DNA from: Zingiber officinale
Lineage: Eukaryota > Streptophyta > Magnoliopsida > Zingiberales > Zingiberaceae
DNA: 64,000 nt
Assembly (NCBI RefSeq): GCF_018446385.1
Contig: NC_056001.1
Span: 8,389,600-8,453,599 of the forward strand
Direction: 5' to 3'
Notes under the pieces: generated by a model
Told to the model about the DNA's origin: nothing
What the model saw: the letters and a program-made list of their open reading frames with translations, nothing else
The model's database searches: none
Shown here: piece after piece, positions 10,562 through 21,708 of the stretch
How the letters are laid out: every line of letters starts with the position of its first letter
Position numbering within the stretch: position 1 is the first letter of the stretch
Made by a program: the position numbers and the translations under genes

Positions 10562-12304
10562 ATGCAATTCCAAGATGGGCTTGGATTTGACACAAGGGTG
10601 GCTCCACCATACACTTCTACGAGTTTCGATTCTTGGAAATCAAGAATCGAAAATTTTCTTATGATGGAGATAGAGCAATGGTTTGCTCTAATGGAAGGCT
10701 TCAAGGCTCCAAGAAATTCAAAGGGTAAAGTTCTCAAGAGGAGCAAGTGGAGCCAAGAGCAAGTCCAAAGGTGCGAGGCTAATGACAAAGTGACCAAGCT
10801 TTTGGTCAATTTATTGCCAAGCACCATCCTTTGCAAAATTGGAGAATTTGAAGATGCAAAGGAGCTATGGAGCAAATTGGACAAGCTTCATAAAGAGATC
10901 CCCTCCACTGTACAAGATCATGAAAAATCCAGAGAGGGTGACTCTTTGGAGCAAGATCAAGAGGAGGACTCCGAGGTTGAGAGATGCTCAACCTCCGAAG
11001 AAGAGGAAATCCAAGAAGCTTCATCCTCAAGGGAATGCAATGAAGGGAACAAGGAGGGAGCATACTCCTTGTTTCATGTTCAAGATGATGAAGCCTCCAC
11101 CTCTAGGATTGAGGGGGAGCAATCCTTGGTGACGCCGGATCAAGAAGAAGGAGAAGCTTCTACATCCAGGTCAAGTGAAGATGAAGAAGATGGTGCCACC
11201 TCCGAAATTCAAGAAATAGCAAATGGAGGAGCAAGTGCCATCCCTACACAAGAAGGTATAAATGTTACAATTAAAAATAAAAATCATATAATATGTTTTG
11301 AGTGTAGGGAAAGTGGGCACTACAAGAGCAAGTGTCCCAACTTGGCCAAGAAGAAGGGTCAAGTGACGCAAAAGGGCAAGGAGAAGCCCGAGGAGACTAT
11401 TCCCGGAACAAAGAAGAGCAAGGAGCATATCATATGCTTCTCTTGCAATCAAAAGGGGCATTATCGGAGTCAATGCCCTAAGGGGAAGAAGATGGTCAAG
11501 GCTCAAGGAGGAAGCTCAAGTCAAGGGGGAGCCTCTAAGGTAAAAAGGAAGGTAACATTTATTGAGCCTACCCCTTTACATCATGGTAAAAAGCATGATA
11601 GTTCTAACTTTTATCATTTTAATGCAATTTACCATAAGAATAGGAAGCATGAGGGCTTTAAGGAAAAGCATGTGGCCCTACATGCCAAAACTACTACACC
11701 TAAGGCTAGGAATGTAGGTAAAAGTCTAGGCAAGAACTCTAAGGATTGTAGCTACAAGCCTAGAAACAAAAATGCTCATGAACTTAATGGAAAAACAAAA
11801 ACTAAGGACTTAGTGATGGAAAATCAAGTCTTGAGGTCAAGACTTGATAAAATGGAAAAGACCCTAAAAAGGATGGAAAATATCCTATTAGGGCAAAAAG
11901 AGCATAACCTAGGTTTAGGGGTACAAAAGCCATCCAATGGCCATAGAGGTTTGGGATACAAACCAAAGGCTAAGAAGGATGTGCCCACTTACCATAGAGT
12001 TCCATATAGTTATGGAACAAACCCTAGGTCTAGTGGTCAAGCCAAAAATACTAGGGAAGTCATCCCTAAGAGTATTTTTGCAATAAATGTGACTAAGGCT
12101 TCTAAGAAGTCTAAGAAAGTCACGAACAAGGTCACAAGGGAGGCTATCTCTAGAGTTGACCTAGAAAGTGTGACCAAGGCCTCCAAGAAGCCAAACAAGG
12201 TCACTAGGAAGGTATCTAGGGAAGTTATCCCTAGTAAATACCTAGAGCATCCAAGGAGCACCAATAGGTGTTGGGTTCCTAGGAGCATCTTCTCTACCCC
12301 ATAG
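10562..12304 (+). CDS. gag of element B (two CCHC zinc knuckles)
   Basis: An uninterrupted frame of about 580 codons from the ATG at 10562. The frame is also open upstream, into the PBS, but that part is leader. The N-terminal third resembles copia-type gag (UBN2 family, with a 'SFDSWKSRIENFLMME' start). A Glu/Ser-rich middle follows, then two CX2CX4HX4C knuckles (CFECRESGHYKSKC and CFSCNQKGHYRSQC), and a Lys-rich C-terminal third that contains the 'ENQVLRSRLDKMEKTLKRM' coiled-coil-like stretch. Gag forms the virus-like particle and binds the element RNA. The frame looks whole. No protease, integrase, RT or RNase H follows. Confidence 0.82.
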   Translation: MQFQDGLGFDTRVAPPYTSTSFDSWKSRIENFLMMEIEQWFALMEGFKAPRNSKGKVLKRSKWSQEQVQRCEANDKVTKLLVNLLPSTILCKIGEFEDAKELWSKLDKLHKEIPSTVQDHEKSREGDSLEQDQEEDSEVERCSTSEEEEIQEASSSRECNEGNKEGAYSLFHVQDDEASTSRIEGEQSLVTPDQEEGEASTSRSSEDEEDGATSEIQEIANGGASAIPTQEGINVTIKNKNHIICFECRESGHYKSKCPNLAKKKGQVTQKGKEKPEETIPGTKKSKEHIICFSCNQKGHYRSQCPKGKKMVKAQGGSSSQGGASKVKRKVTFIEPTPLHHGKKHDSSNFYHFNAIYHKNRKHEGFKEKHVALHAKTTTPKARNVGKSLGKNSKDCSYKPRNKNAHELNGKTKTKDLVMENQVLRSRLDKMEKTLKRMENILLGQKEHNLGLGVQKPSNGHRGLGYKPKAKKDVPTYHRVPYSYGTNPRSSGQAKNTREVIPKSIFAINVTKASKKSKKVTNKVTREAISRVDLESVTKASKKPNKVTRKVSREVIPSKYLEHPRSTNRCWVPRSIFSTP

Positions 12305-14708
12305 ATGGGTTAGAGAGTGTCAACTCCGATTAGAAGGGTAGTTAACCCAACTTTGAGGAAATTGACACTCAAGGAGCATTTTCAAGGTTTTGTTAACCTT
12401 TGAAAATGAAATGGAAGTATTATTTACTCCTTGAAAGAGTAAAATGTGCCTAATGGTGGAAAATTGATTTTATCTTAAAAAGGCATAAATTGGGAAAACC
12501 TAGAGAAATACCAAGTTGGGATTTTGGTATTCTCTTATAAATTTTAAGGCACTCTGGCCTTGATTTATGTGATTACTCTTGAGGAAAAATGGAATATGCC
12601 AACATTTGAGGATAAGCTTAATTTCAATTGGCATAAATTAATCAAGAGAATTAGAAATGCCCATTTAGGTTTTGGCACTCTCTTGAAGCACTTTGGGCAA
12701 TCTAGGGTTTAAGTTTTAGGATTAGCTAAGATTAACGATACTTAGGTAGGTAATCTAGGTATATTTTATTTATGCTAAACCTTGCCATGATTGTTTGCTC
12801 ATAATATGTCATGACATCATATTTTATCTTATTTGTATTTTGCATTCATGACTTATCATGAAAAATACAAAAATACCATGTCATGCCATACATACATCAT
12901 GTAGTTATAGGAATCTTTCTTTTGAAAGCTATTTTATTTTGATGTATGCCATAACATTATCATGCATTATGTTTATTTCCTTAAAAAATAAGGACATATG
13001 GCATTAGTTAAACAAGTGGCATTTGTTTACAACAAGTGGAATAAACAAGTGACATTTGTTTAACAAGTAAATCAACAAGTAACATCCTTTGTGGATATCT
13101 ACCTCTCAAAATGTCTAGATAGATATGCATGATCCCTAGAATAGGGCAAAAACAAAATCTTACATCTCACAAAGACCTATAAGATGACTTGTATGTGTTT
13201 CAGTGCACATTAGATACAAGTGAGATGTTAGGATGATGAACAAAACTCAAGATGTTGATTTAGTGCATTCTTTTGAGTTTTAAGTTCATCAAAACACATA
13301 GTTATGTGTTTTCCCATCATTGGGAAAGCTAATGTACAAGTCATGTGCATTATGCCCAAGGAACATGATGGGATATTGGTTTTGAAAATGTTTTTAAAAT
13401 GTTTTTGGAAAACTTTGGTGAAGGCTATCTTTTGATAGTAATCACCATTGAATAGTTAGACACAAACTTGAAGAAAACGCTAAAGTTTTTGCAAGTTTTC
13501 AAGTTTGTGTCAATCTTTGAAAATATAAAGTATTTTCATAGAAAGCTATTTTCCCATGATTAAGTATGCCCTAAATAATGTCTACACGAAATTTCATGAT
13601 TTTTGGATTTTGTAGAATTTTCTAGGGGTTTCGAAGTTGACCGAAATGGAATTTCAGCAACTATCGAACTCGATCGATCCATGGATCGATTGGAGTTCTG
13701 AATCGATCCGTGGATCGATTCAGAAGGTAAATCTTGCGAGCAGAAGCTCGCTGGATCGATCAGTGGATCGATCCACACATACTGAATCGATCAGTGGATC
13801 GATTCGGTTGGTTCAATCGATTGGATCCCAACTCCAATCGATCCAAGTTGCTGATTCTGGATGGGAAGGCCTGACTTCAGCATCTTTGAACCATGGTTAG
13901 TCTATGTAACCATTCCAAACCCTTAAAATATTTTGTATACATAAAAAGGGTGTTTTCGTGTTGAAAACAAGGATGGAATGGTTAAGGAAGACTTCATTGA
14001 AGTTTAGGTTGAGGTTTGTTTCAAATTTTGAACATTTGAACCTCAAAACTTCTAAATCTGGGTTTCCTAAAGGTTTAGGGATTCCAAGTCATTGTTGGTG
14101 CAATGACAGAAGTTACCACCATGTCTTTAGGGGGAGGGACTCTTTAAAGGCATGAAAATTATTTTTCATGAACCTTGGAAGGTGGTTAACCTTCTTTAAA
14201 GAAAATGCTCATGGACGAGCTTTTGAACTTGAAATGAGGAGTGGATATCCTCATTATTTCAAGTGGGAACTCAAGATGTTAGAAAATGCTCAAGGTTGGG
14301 TATTTATCTACATTGAGGAAGAAGTTAAGGATAAATGAAGGGTATGGGACCTTCATTATCATGTTGGTTCAACGAGTGAAGTTGTAACCAATGATGAGCA
14401 ACTCTTCAGGGGGAGAGTTTTCAACAAATGGATTTGTTGAAGTGTACCCAAAATTGGGGCATGGGTTGATGTGTGCCCAAAGATGGGTTGATGTGTTTTA
14501 TCAGTAGGGGATTGATGTGTGCCAATAGGGGGAGAATGAAAGGAAGTAAGGTAGGTTTTCATTACCTAGAGGGAGTTTGCCCTCTTAGGGGGAGAATGAA
14601 AAGCTTAACTTATGTGTTCATTACCTAGTGGCATGAAGAAGGAGGCTATAGGATTAGCCTAACTTACATGTGGGATTGTAAGTGTTATTGTGGTATTGTC
14701 AAATATCA
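12305..14708 (+). other. Non-coding interior of element B
   Basis: This is 2.4 kb between gag and the purine-rich tract with no recognisable pol domain on either strand. It is AT-rich to about 13600, then holds a cluster of GATCGATC palindromes (about 13665-13850) like those in the LTRs, then sequence with several 'gggggaga' motifs that resemble degenerate purine tracts (about 14120-14590). Confidence 0.75.
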
Positions 14709-14721
14709 AAAAGGGGGAGAT

Positions 14722-16181
14722 TGTTGGTGCAATATCCCTCAGGTCAAGGTTGACCTGGTTAACCAAGCTGAGTCTTGGTTTGGGTTTAGATGTTTGACAA
14801 TAAGATACTGATTGAAGGAGAGTCAAGTAGGTCAAGGTTGACCGGATACTTGACTGGGAAGTCCTGACTGGGATGTTAGGCAGAAGGAAATCCTGGTGAG
14901 TGAAGCCAGGTGAAAGTCCTGACTGGGATGTTAGGCAGAAGGAAATCCTGGTGAGTGAAGCCAGGTGAAAGTCCTGACTGGGATGTTAGGCAGATGAAAA
15001 TCCTAGTGAGTGAAGCTAGGTGAAAGTCCTGGTGAGTGAAGCTAGGCAAGGGAAATCCAGGTGGATCAAGGATGATCGGACATCTAGTGTTGGGAAGTCC
15101 AAGTAGGTCAAGAGAGTGACCGGATACTTGGCATGAAAGAAAAGTCCAAATAGGTCAAGAGAGTGACCGGATACTTGGCATGAAAGAAAAGTCCAAGTAG
15201 GTCAAGAGAGTGACCGGATACTTGGCATGAAAGAAAAGTCCAAGTGGGTCAAAGGGATTGACCAGACACTTGGTGGGAAGTCCTAGCAGGTCAAAGGAGT
15301 GACCAGATGCTAGGCATGATGTACCAACGGGTCAAGGTTGACCGGATGTTGGTTTGGGAGTCTTGGAACTTGGTTTTGGGCAAAAACCAAGTGCTGGATC
15401 GATCAGGGGATCGATCCAGGAGCTGGATCGATCAGTGGATCGATCCAGGCTTTTCCCAGCGAACAGAAAGCCTCTGGATCGATCCGTGGATCGATCCAGA
15501 TGTCCCAATCGATCAGTGGATCGATTGGGGCGCGGCTGCTTCGCGCGATAAGCGCTGGATCGATCCGTGGATCGATCTAGGCGTTTTTCCTAGAGCACAG
15601 AGGCGCTCTGGATCGATCTGTGGATCGATCCAAAGCCTCCCCGATCGATTGGGAACATTTGAATCGATCGGGTTCCGACCGTTGGCGTCGATTTAAGCTG
15701 CAGGCGTGCGATGGCTGCGAAAGATCTCTTCTCCGATTCACTCCAGATCTTTCGCCAACTTCTCCACAGCGCTCTCAAAGATCAGATCGCCAGTTCTTGA
15801 AGGATCTTGGAAGCTTTCCAAGTCAAGAGGCGGATCAAAGACAAGAAGAGAAGCTAGGGTTAGGGTTTTCTGTACTCATTGTAAGCTTTGCACTTGTATT
15901 TAGTTTCCCTTTCCTTTCTTCTTGTACTGAGAGTCTTGTAGGGCTTCTCCGCCCTCGGTAGTTACCGAAAAGGAGTGTTTTCATAGTGGAGGGTGCGTGC
16001 GTGGTGTGGATCCTTGGACTAGTCACCTCTTGTGAGGTGGATACCAAGTAAACCAACCTTGTTAGCGTTGTGTGTTTGTTTCTGTTATTTTCCGCTGCAT
16101 ATTCTTGAAGAAACAAGCCACGCCGAGCGACGAGCACGCGACGAGCTATTCACCCCCCTCTAGCTACTTTTGGTCCTAACA
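14722..16181 (+). repeat. 3' LTR of element B
   Basis: Nearly identical to 8932-10429 and preceded by a purine-rich tract (aaaaagggggagat). It has three instead of four copies of the 55-bp unit and a short extra segment near 15577-15597. It ends CCTAACA and is followed by the target duplication GAATT. Confidence 0.9.
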
Positions 16182-17288
16182 GAATTGACAGGGGCTTATG
16201 CTCTCATAGATATGACCCTTTTCCATCAACTCCATCACATATTGGTATAATTCTTCAACTTCCTTAGGACTGAGGCAGGATAAGGATATCAATAAACATG
16301 GTATCAATTCTTCAACTTCCTTAGGGCAAGAAAGAAAGATCAATAAATATGCTATAATTATTCAACTTCCTTAGGGTTTATGCTCGACTATCTACAGTTC
16401 TCTCTTTATCACATCTACCGCTATATCCAAACTCAAAAATACCCATACCTAAATATCTGATTATTTAATCGGGTCTAAAAATTTCCTCCAGCCCTCCTCC
16501 ATTCGGGTTGGATATTAGATTACTGAGCGAATTTGGAGGAAATTGTCATCTTTATTTACATGGCTTGGCTCAACCCTCCTAAGTATCATGCCACCATCTG
16601 TTCCTCCGTCTAGGATAAAACGTTTACAACCAACTAGTAGAATTTATCCACATACTCATAGACCAATCTCCCACCCTGTCTCAATAAGTGAAGTCACTAG
16701 AATAGAGTTTGGGTGTAATTGAAAGGGCAGAAGTGTCCCCTCGTCTTCTTCTTCATCTTCTAGCGGTCAATTATTTGGGATTTGTCTTGTCCATCTCGTG
16801 AGTGTCACATCTGCTCCCACCATATCGATGCTCGTCTCTTGATTCCGATGGCAATCAATTTCACCTTCATTCGATCAAGAACTTTCTTATAGTCGAAGAT
16901 CCACTCCACTTCGTTGATCCAATCAACGAAGCCCTTTGCTTGTAAAATATCATACAATTTGGGTAGATCAATCCTAAAATCGAGATCGTCATAAGGTTCC
17001 TCTCCACCACAGTGTTCTTAGTGTGTAGCTCGCTAGTGATATGAGTTCTCAAAGATAAACTATGTTCCACGATTTGAAATCTCATGATCTTCAAGATCTC
17101 ATGCCACTAGGTGTTGTGTAAGTATGCAACTTGTCTGTATAAATCCTCAATCATAATTATGTCATGAATGCTATGGCCAAAGTGCTCGGCTTCCTCAATT
17201 GGAACATGCTTGTTATTGCAACCCCGACTGCGACCACGATCATGACCACGACGACCCTCCATTGGATCTGATCCGCTCTAATACCAAC

Positions 17289-17600
17289 TGACACTGGACA
17301 AGATAACGATTATCTGCTGGCTGATGAGAATGGAAAATTGAGGAGAAAATAGGAAAAGAAACCGTCAAAAAATAAAGAGAAATTCACTGTTCTCTATGTT
17401 TTACCTAAAAAGAAAACTTTATTCAATATAGAGGATAATCCCTCAAACAGTTAAATAGGACATTTATAGACAAATTCTAACTCATAGATACCTTACATAC
17501 CAAAAAATATCTGAAATATCATAAAATAGAAATTATTAAAAAAATGTTTAGATCATCTGAAAATGTCTTAAATTGTATTTTTTTTAACTGAAAACTTGGA
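17289..17600 (-). repeat. LTR-like segment (5' LTR side) of element G
   Basis: It starts (plus strand) TGACACTGGACAAG directly beside the minus-strand PBS of G and is AT-rich. The outer boundary could not be fixed because the partner LTR lies outside the window, so the end given is approximate. Confidence 0.5.
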
Positions 17601-17607
17601 GGGGCCG

Positions 17608-17745
17608 CTTCGACAATGCCGATCCCTCATCGATGTGCTTCGACTCGCAGGCCATCGGGAGCATGCCAGAGAACTATCAAAGTTTCTACCCAAAGGCAAA
17701 TGGAGAGGAGGAGCTCAAGTGGGCAAAAAAGACACTAATTCTAGT
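17608..17745 (+). pseudogene. Orphan gene-like exon fragment
   Basis: This short GC-rich stretch is embedded in AT-rich DNA and has an open plus-strand frame that looks like real coding sequence, with residues such as RFDNADPSSMCFDSQAIG and MPENYQSFYPKANGEEELKW. I do not recognise the family. No start codon or clear neighbouring exon was found, and the next 100 bases are AT-rich and non-coding. It could be one exon of a broken host gene cut off by the insertion of element G, or a captured fragment. No function can be assigned. Confidence 0.3.
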
Positions 17746-20182
17746 AATTCCCATGTATTATATATAGTTAATTAAAAAAAACTAAGTTTATATGTGTAGA
17801 TAGATATATTCTTAAAAGAAAATTATCCAATAGGACGGTCGAATTAATATTAAGAGACGGTTATTAGAATATATTTTATCTTTGTTAAAATGTCAATTGA
17901 CTGAGTATTATTAATCTATCAAATCAATTGATTGATTATATATAATAATACTCCTATAAGCTCATGGACAATCCATCAATTAACAAGTTTATTATTCCCA
18001 TCTTTTCTATCCAATTACTTTTCTTACAATCCTTTTGCCTTGAGAGTTTTATAATTTTTAATAAAATGCATTAAATCAATTACCCATAAATTAAACTACT
18101 AGACCTGAGTTGGTGCTATGCCGATGGGTTGATCGATGAACGGCTTTCCATCTTCCCATATGCATCACTGCCCTGCATGCTCATTCAATCTTAATTCTCC
18201 GCTGTACGATTATGGCCACAACCTCGAACTACATATATACGATGTGATGTAACATCTCAGTTACGTTTTCCTTCCCTGTTCATTTCAGGACCATATGACT
18301 ATATACATGTCAGGGCGCGGTCAAAGATGGATCGACGAGCTCCACAACACGAGCAGATCAGCAACATCCAAATTGAGGCCATCAGTGTCAGTAAATCCCC
18401 ACGTTGACCCGTCCCTCTCACCGCCACGCACCAGTCTGAAGAATGCATGCATGAGGCTGCAGCGAGTAACGACGATGACGACGACAGGAACCAGAGGGGG
18501 CATGGCGATTGCACAGCGTATGATCCGCGTCACGCACGCGGTCTATGGCTCATGAGACACTGACATGACAGTGGAGGCTTGACGTCACCGCCTCGATGCA
18601 TCTGATCAAGCTTCGTTCCTTCAACACTGCATGCGGTGATCAATGCCCCACACATCTCTAGCTAGTGTCGCCGTGCATGCACGGTGACATGACAAATAAG
18701 ATGCATAGGGACACAAGTACGTACCTTGAAGAGGGAGATGAAGACATGACCAAGCAGGGGTGAATTGAGAGTCGCGATGATGAACGTATGATATATAGAA
18801 ATGGTGCCGTGCCGGGTGGGGTTTCCTCGCTGAATGCATTCGCTTCCTCTCTGCCGCACGCGCAGAGGGGGGCTTCACATGATGCCACGAGATATAGTAC
18901 CATGTTTGCTGCAAAAAATAGTCGAATCAAGGAACATGGAAGGGATGGTTACACGTGATTCACAATTGTGCAATCCTTTTTTTTTTAATTTTTTGAATTT
19001 GTTTTTGATCTCCCAAATATTATATATTGTTAACAATGGAATGTAGTTAATATAATTTGGCATATATATAAAATAAAAATTAGCAAAGGCGCCAGTGCTG
19101 CTGTTGCATGATGCAGCAAATTGCGAATCTAGGCATACGCATAGGGTAAGGAGAGGTACTGATCTGCTTTGTCGATTAGGACTTCACAGTGTGAGTAATG
19201 ACAAAGGTCCCGATCAGGAAATCTTGTGTCTCGCCTCTTGTTTGCTGTGGAAAACTGTAGCTGCTACTGTATTTCTAAAGTGCAATTTTAACTTTGGAAA
19301 CCGAATCCTGGTGTTGTGTGTGTGTTTTTTTCCAATTTTTTTATCAAAGATCCCGCTAGAGAATGTTGGAAAAGATTCCCACAGTGTAAGCTTCAGGGGA
19401 GCTGTCATATCATTTCATATCATATGGGTTTCCGGCCTAGTTAAACTTACATTGCCTTTCGGACTTAGTTTAGTCATCTACAGCCTTAACTAATTGCATC
19501 TTAATTAATTGCTTAATCCGACTGAAGTCTCGTCTTGTGCATACTAGTTTATCTCATGCGTTTTGTGTTTGCATAGAGCAGAGGAACACAGAAGAGAAAA
19601 TTTCAAAAATTAGACTGCTAGTCGAAGGATCTTTTTGTAAAGAAAGAATGCTTGAGTTTCATACATGTCTTGGCAATGTGTTAATCTAGTCATGTAGTGT
19701 CTTATTGATATATATATTTTATTTTATACAGAAAAATTATTTGGGCTTTAGCTAGTTTTGATGACACAAATTACAAATTACAAACTAATTAGAATCTCCT
19801 CGTTCTACACCATTTAGTTTACAAGGGGTTAGAAAATGCTTCATGTGAACCTCATGCATGTTTTGCTATTGATGTAAAATAAATTAATGATCTGTTAGAC
19901 TGAGATTTTCGGAACATGATATTGTAATTTGACCTTAATTATAAGGACAGAGGCAGACAGAACTCTCATCGGACAGAAGGATAATTAGTACTGTTATTTT
20001 TTATCCTTTTCCTATCAGAGAGACAAAGAAGATCTAGTGCTGAATTTGTCATGTATCGAGAACTAGGCGTATATATATATATCATGACCCTAATTCCAAA
20101 GCAGTATTCAAAATTAATATATCATTACAAAAAATATATCTATTAATCTTTCTGGGTCGATGCCAAAAAGGGTGAGTTGGGT
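17746..20182. other. Gene-free stretch downstream of the YUCCA gene
   Basis: Mostly AT-rich. A less AT-rich island at about 18250-18960 has overlapping open frames on both strands (for example 18295-18555 plus and 18621-18914 minus), but none resembles a known protein or has clear splice partners. TA-rich runs occur near 19710 and 20070. I see no RNA gene or transposon ends here. Confidence 0.5.
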
Positions 20183-21708
20183 TTAGAGGGGGAGGATGTC
20201 CTTGTTCTTGTTCTTCGAGAGCCTTTTCCATGCTTCAGATATGTGAAGAGCAGTCTTGATGGCATCAGCGCTGGAGCCAAGAAGACCTTTCCCTGAAAAG
20301 CCTACAAAATAGATGCCGCCTTCCCCTCCTTGGCACCCACTGGGGAATTCATTTTTTGGCTTCCCTTCAGCCGAGAGAAGATCCATGTCCTGTACGAGGC
20401 AAAATCCATTAATTTGGAAGTTTATCATAAGAATAAGATGAATTAATTAGTGAGTGAAAGGAGATGAATGCATGCCTTGAGCCAGGAAGGGAGATTGGTC
20501 CTGTACCCAGTTGCAAAGATCACAGAGTCGAATTCCATTTCTTCTCCATCAACAAATCTGGCGCCATTGTTTGTGAGGGCCTCCACTTCACGTACAATCT
20601 GCCATTATATATAGATATAAATATAGAATTGAAAAGTTAAAAACAATAACAAATTAACAGAAGTAATTAATCGCTACCTTGATCTTGCCGCTTTTGATCA
20701 GTGAACAGGCTCCAACATCCAGAACAGGCGTTTTGCCAATAGTATTCTTGAGCTCCAAAGGACCCAACTTAGGCCTCTTCAGGCCAAACTTCTCGGTGTC
20801 TCCGATGATCATTTTGGCCATTATTACCAAGAACTTATCCACCATTCTCGTGGGCAACCATTGGAGCAACTTAATGGCGAGCCCAAATGTAGAGACTCCT
20901 AGCATCTTCCTTGGTAGAACATGTACCTGCAGTTGTCGTTCCGATTAATATATAAATCATGAATTAATATTGGTGATCACCCAGAATTAATCGATCGTAT
21001 TTAAAAACAAAAATTTACCTCATTTCTCACTGACAAGAAAGGCAATGCTCCATGGTCACACAAGTCCACACATATCTCCATACCAGAATTGCCACACCCC
21101 ACCACCAGCACCTTCTTCGACTTAAATTCTTTCCCGCTCTTGTACTCGCTCGAGTGCAACACGCTCCCCTCGAACCCCTTCAACCCCTTCACCTCCGGCC
21201 ACACCGCCTCCGCATTCTCCCCCGTCGACACCACCAGCCACGGCGAGGCCAAGTGCTCCACCACTGGGAGATCATAGGGGCTCCTTCGCACGGTGGTGAC
21301 TCTCCAGAGGGAAGCCGCGCGGTCGAAGCGAGCGTCGACGACCTCGCAAGAGAAGAGCGGACAGAGGGAGAAGTGGGCCGAGTAAGCGTGGAGGTAGTCG
21401 AGGAACTGGTCCCTGGAAAGGTACTCCGGGAAGTGAGCAGGGAAGGGGAGGTGGGGGAGCTGGCAGAATGCCTTAGGGAGGTGGAGGTTGAGGCGGTCGT
21501 AGGTGCGGTGGCGCCACAGGCTGGCGATGCCGTCCGACTTCTCGACGACGACTGCAGGAACAGAGAGCTGGTGGAGCGAGGCGGCGACGGCGAGGCCCGA
21601 CGGCCCGGCGCCGACCACGATAGGACGATATCGATGATGCATTAATGTGTCAGTACTCATCTTTGTAGCTTGTAGTAACGAGCTAGCTCTCACACCAAAA
21701 ATTTCCAA
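20183..21708 (-). CDS. YUC: YUCCA-type flavin monooxygenase (indole-3-pyruvate monooxygenase), YUC10/11-like
   Basis: Converts indole-3-pyruvate to indole-3-acetic acid (auxin) with FAD and NADPH. Four exons on the minus strand: 21708-21019, 20926-20678, 20598-20476 and 20389-20183, all joined in phase 0. They give 422 residues from the first ATG, or 406 from the ATG at 21660; usual YUCCA length is about 380-430. Motifs: FAD site GAGPSG (33-38), the FMO signature [11 protein letters not shown] (179-189), NADPH site GCGNSG (204-209), and ATGY (342-345). The '[16 protein letters not shown]' stretch and the short N-terminus fit the YUC10/11 branch, which is inferred by eye. Introns 1 and 2 are GT-AG. 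Intron 3 (20475-20390) starts with GC and ends with AG. No disabling change is seen. It is flanked by transposon-rich DNA. Confidence 0.92.
20390..20475 (-). other. GC-AG intron 3 of the YUCCA gene
   Basis: Exon 3 ends ...TGGCTCAAG and is followed by GCATGC rather than GT. The acceptor is TCGTACAG before GACATGG. Joining here keeps the frame and gives the family's usual 'P-S-W-L-K | D' junction. No in-frame GT donor lies close by, so the non-canonical GC donor is the simplest reading. Confidence 0.75.

Larger units (their letters stand above)
8932..16181 (+). mobile_element. Element B: gag-only LTR retrotransposon (TR-GAG type), looks whole
   Basis: Two nearly identical LTRs (8932-10429 and 14722-16181) enclose a tRNA-Met type PBS (10432-10443), one long uninterrupted gag frame, about 2.4 kb of sequence with no pol, and a purine-rich tract (about 14709-14720). 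The perfect duplication GAATT flanks it (8927-8931 and 16182-16186). It therefore looks structurally complete and young. It encodes only a gag with two zinc knuckles and would need pol from a partner. This matches the class called terminal-repeat retrotransposons with GAG (TR-GAG). It is inserted in the RT region of element G. Confidence 0.88.
4803..17600 (-). mobile_element. Element G: old Ty3/gypsy (chromovirus-like) fossil hosting two insertions
   Basis: The minus strand carries remnants of a Ty3/gypsy polyprotein. RNase H and RT similarity lies at 4803-5426, RT at 8537-8931, and RT to gag remnants at 16187-17270, ending at a tRNA-Met type PBS (about 17275-17287). An LTR-like segment starts at 17289 and extends to roughly 17600; its far end is not sharply defined. 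The element is heavily broken. Its left part lies beyond element A, outside the window. A 3.1-kb solo LTR (5427-8536) and the complete element B (8932-16181) are inserted in its RT region. It is the oldest layer of this nest. Confidence 0.75.

Noticed and set aside
18295-18930. Open frames on both strands in a less AT-rich island, with a splice-donor-like AAG|GTACGTAC on the minus strand near 18722
   Set aside because: No frame resembles a protein family, and no partner exon or consistent frame was found. A non-coding transcript is possible but not supported.
19090-19120. Possible miR172-like string near 'gcatgatgcagc'
   Set aside because: It does not match the mature miR172 sequence and I found no opposing arm for a precursor hairpin.
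21052-21645. 197-codon plus-strand frame opposite YUCCA exon 1
   Set aside because: Antisense shadow of GC-rich coding sequence without independent motifs.
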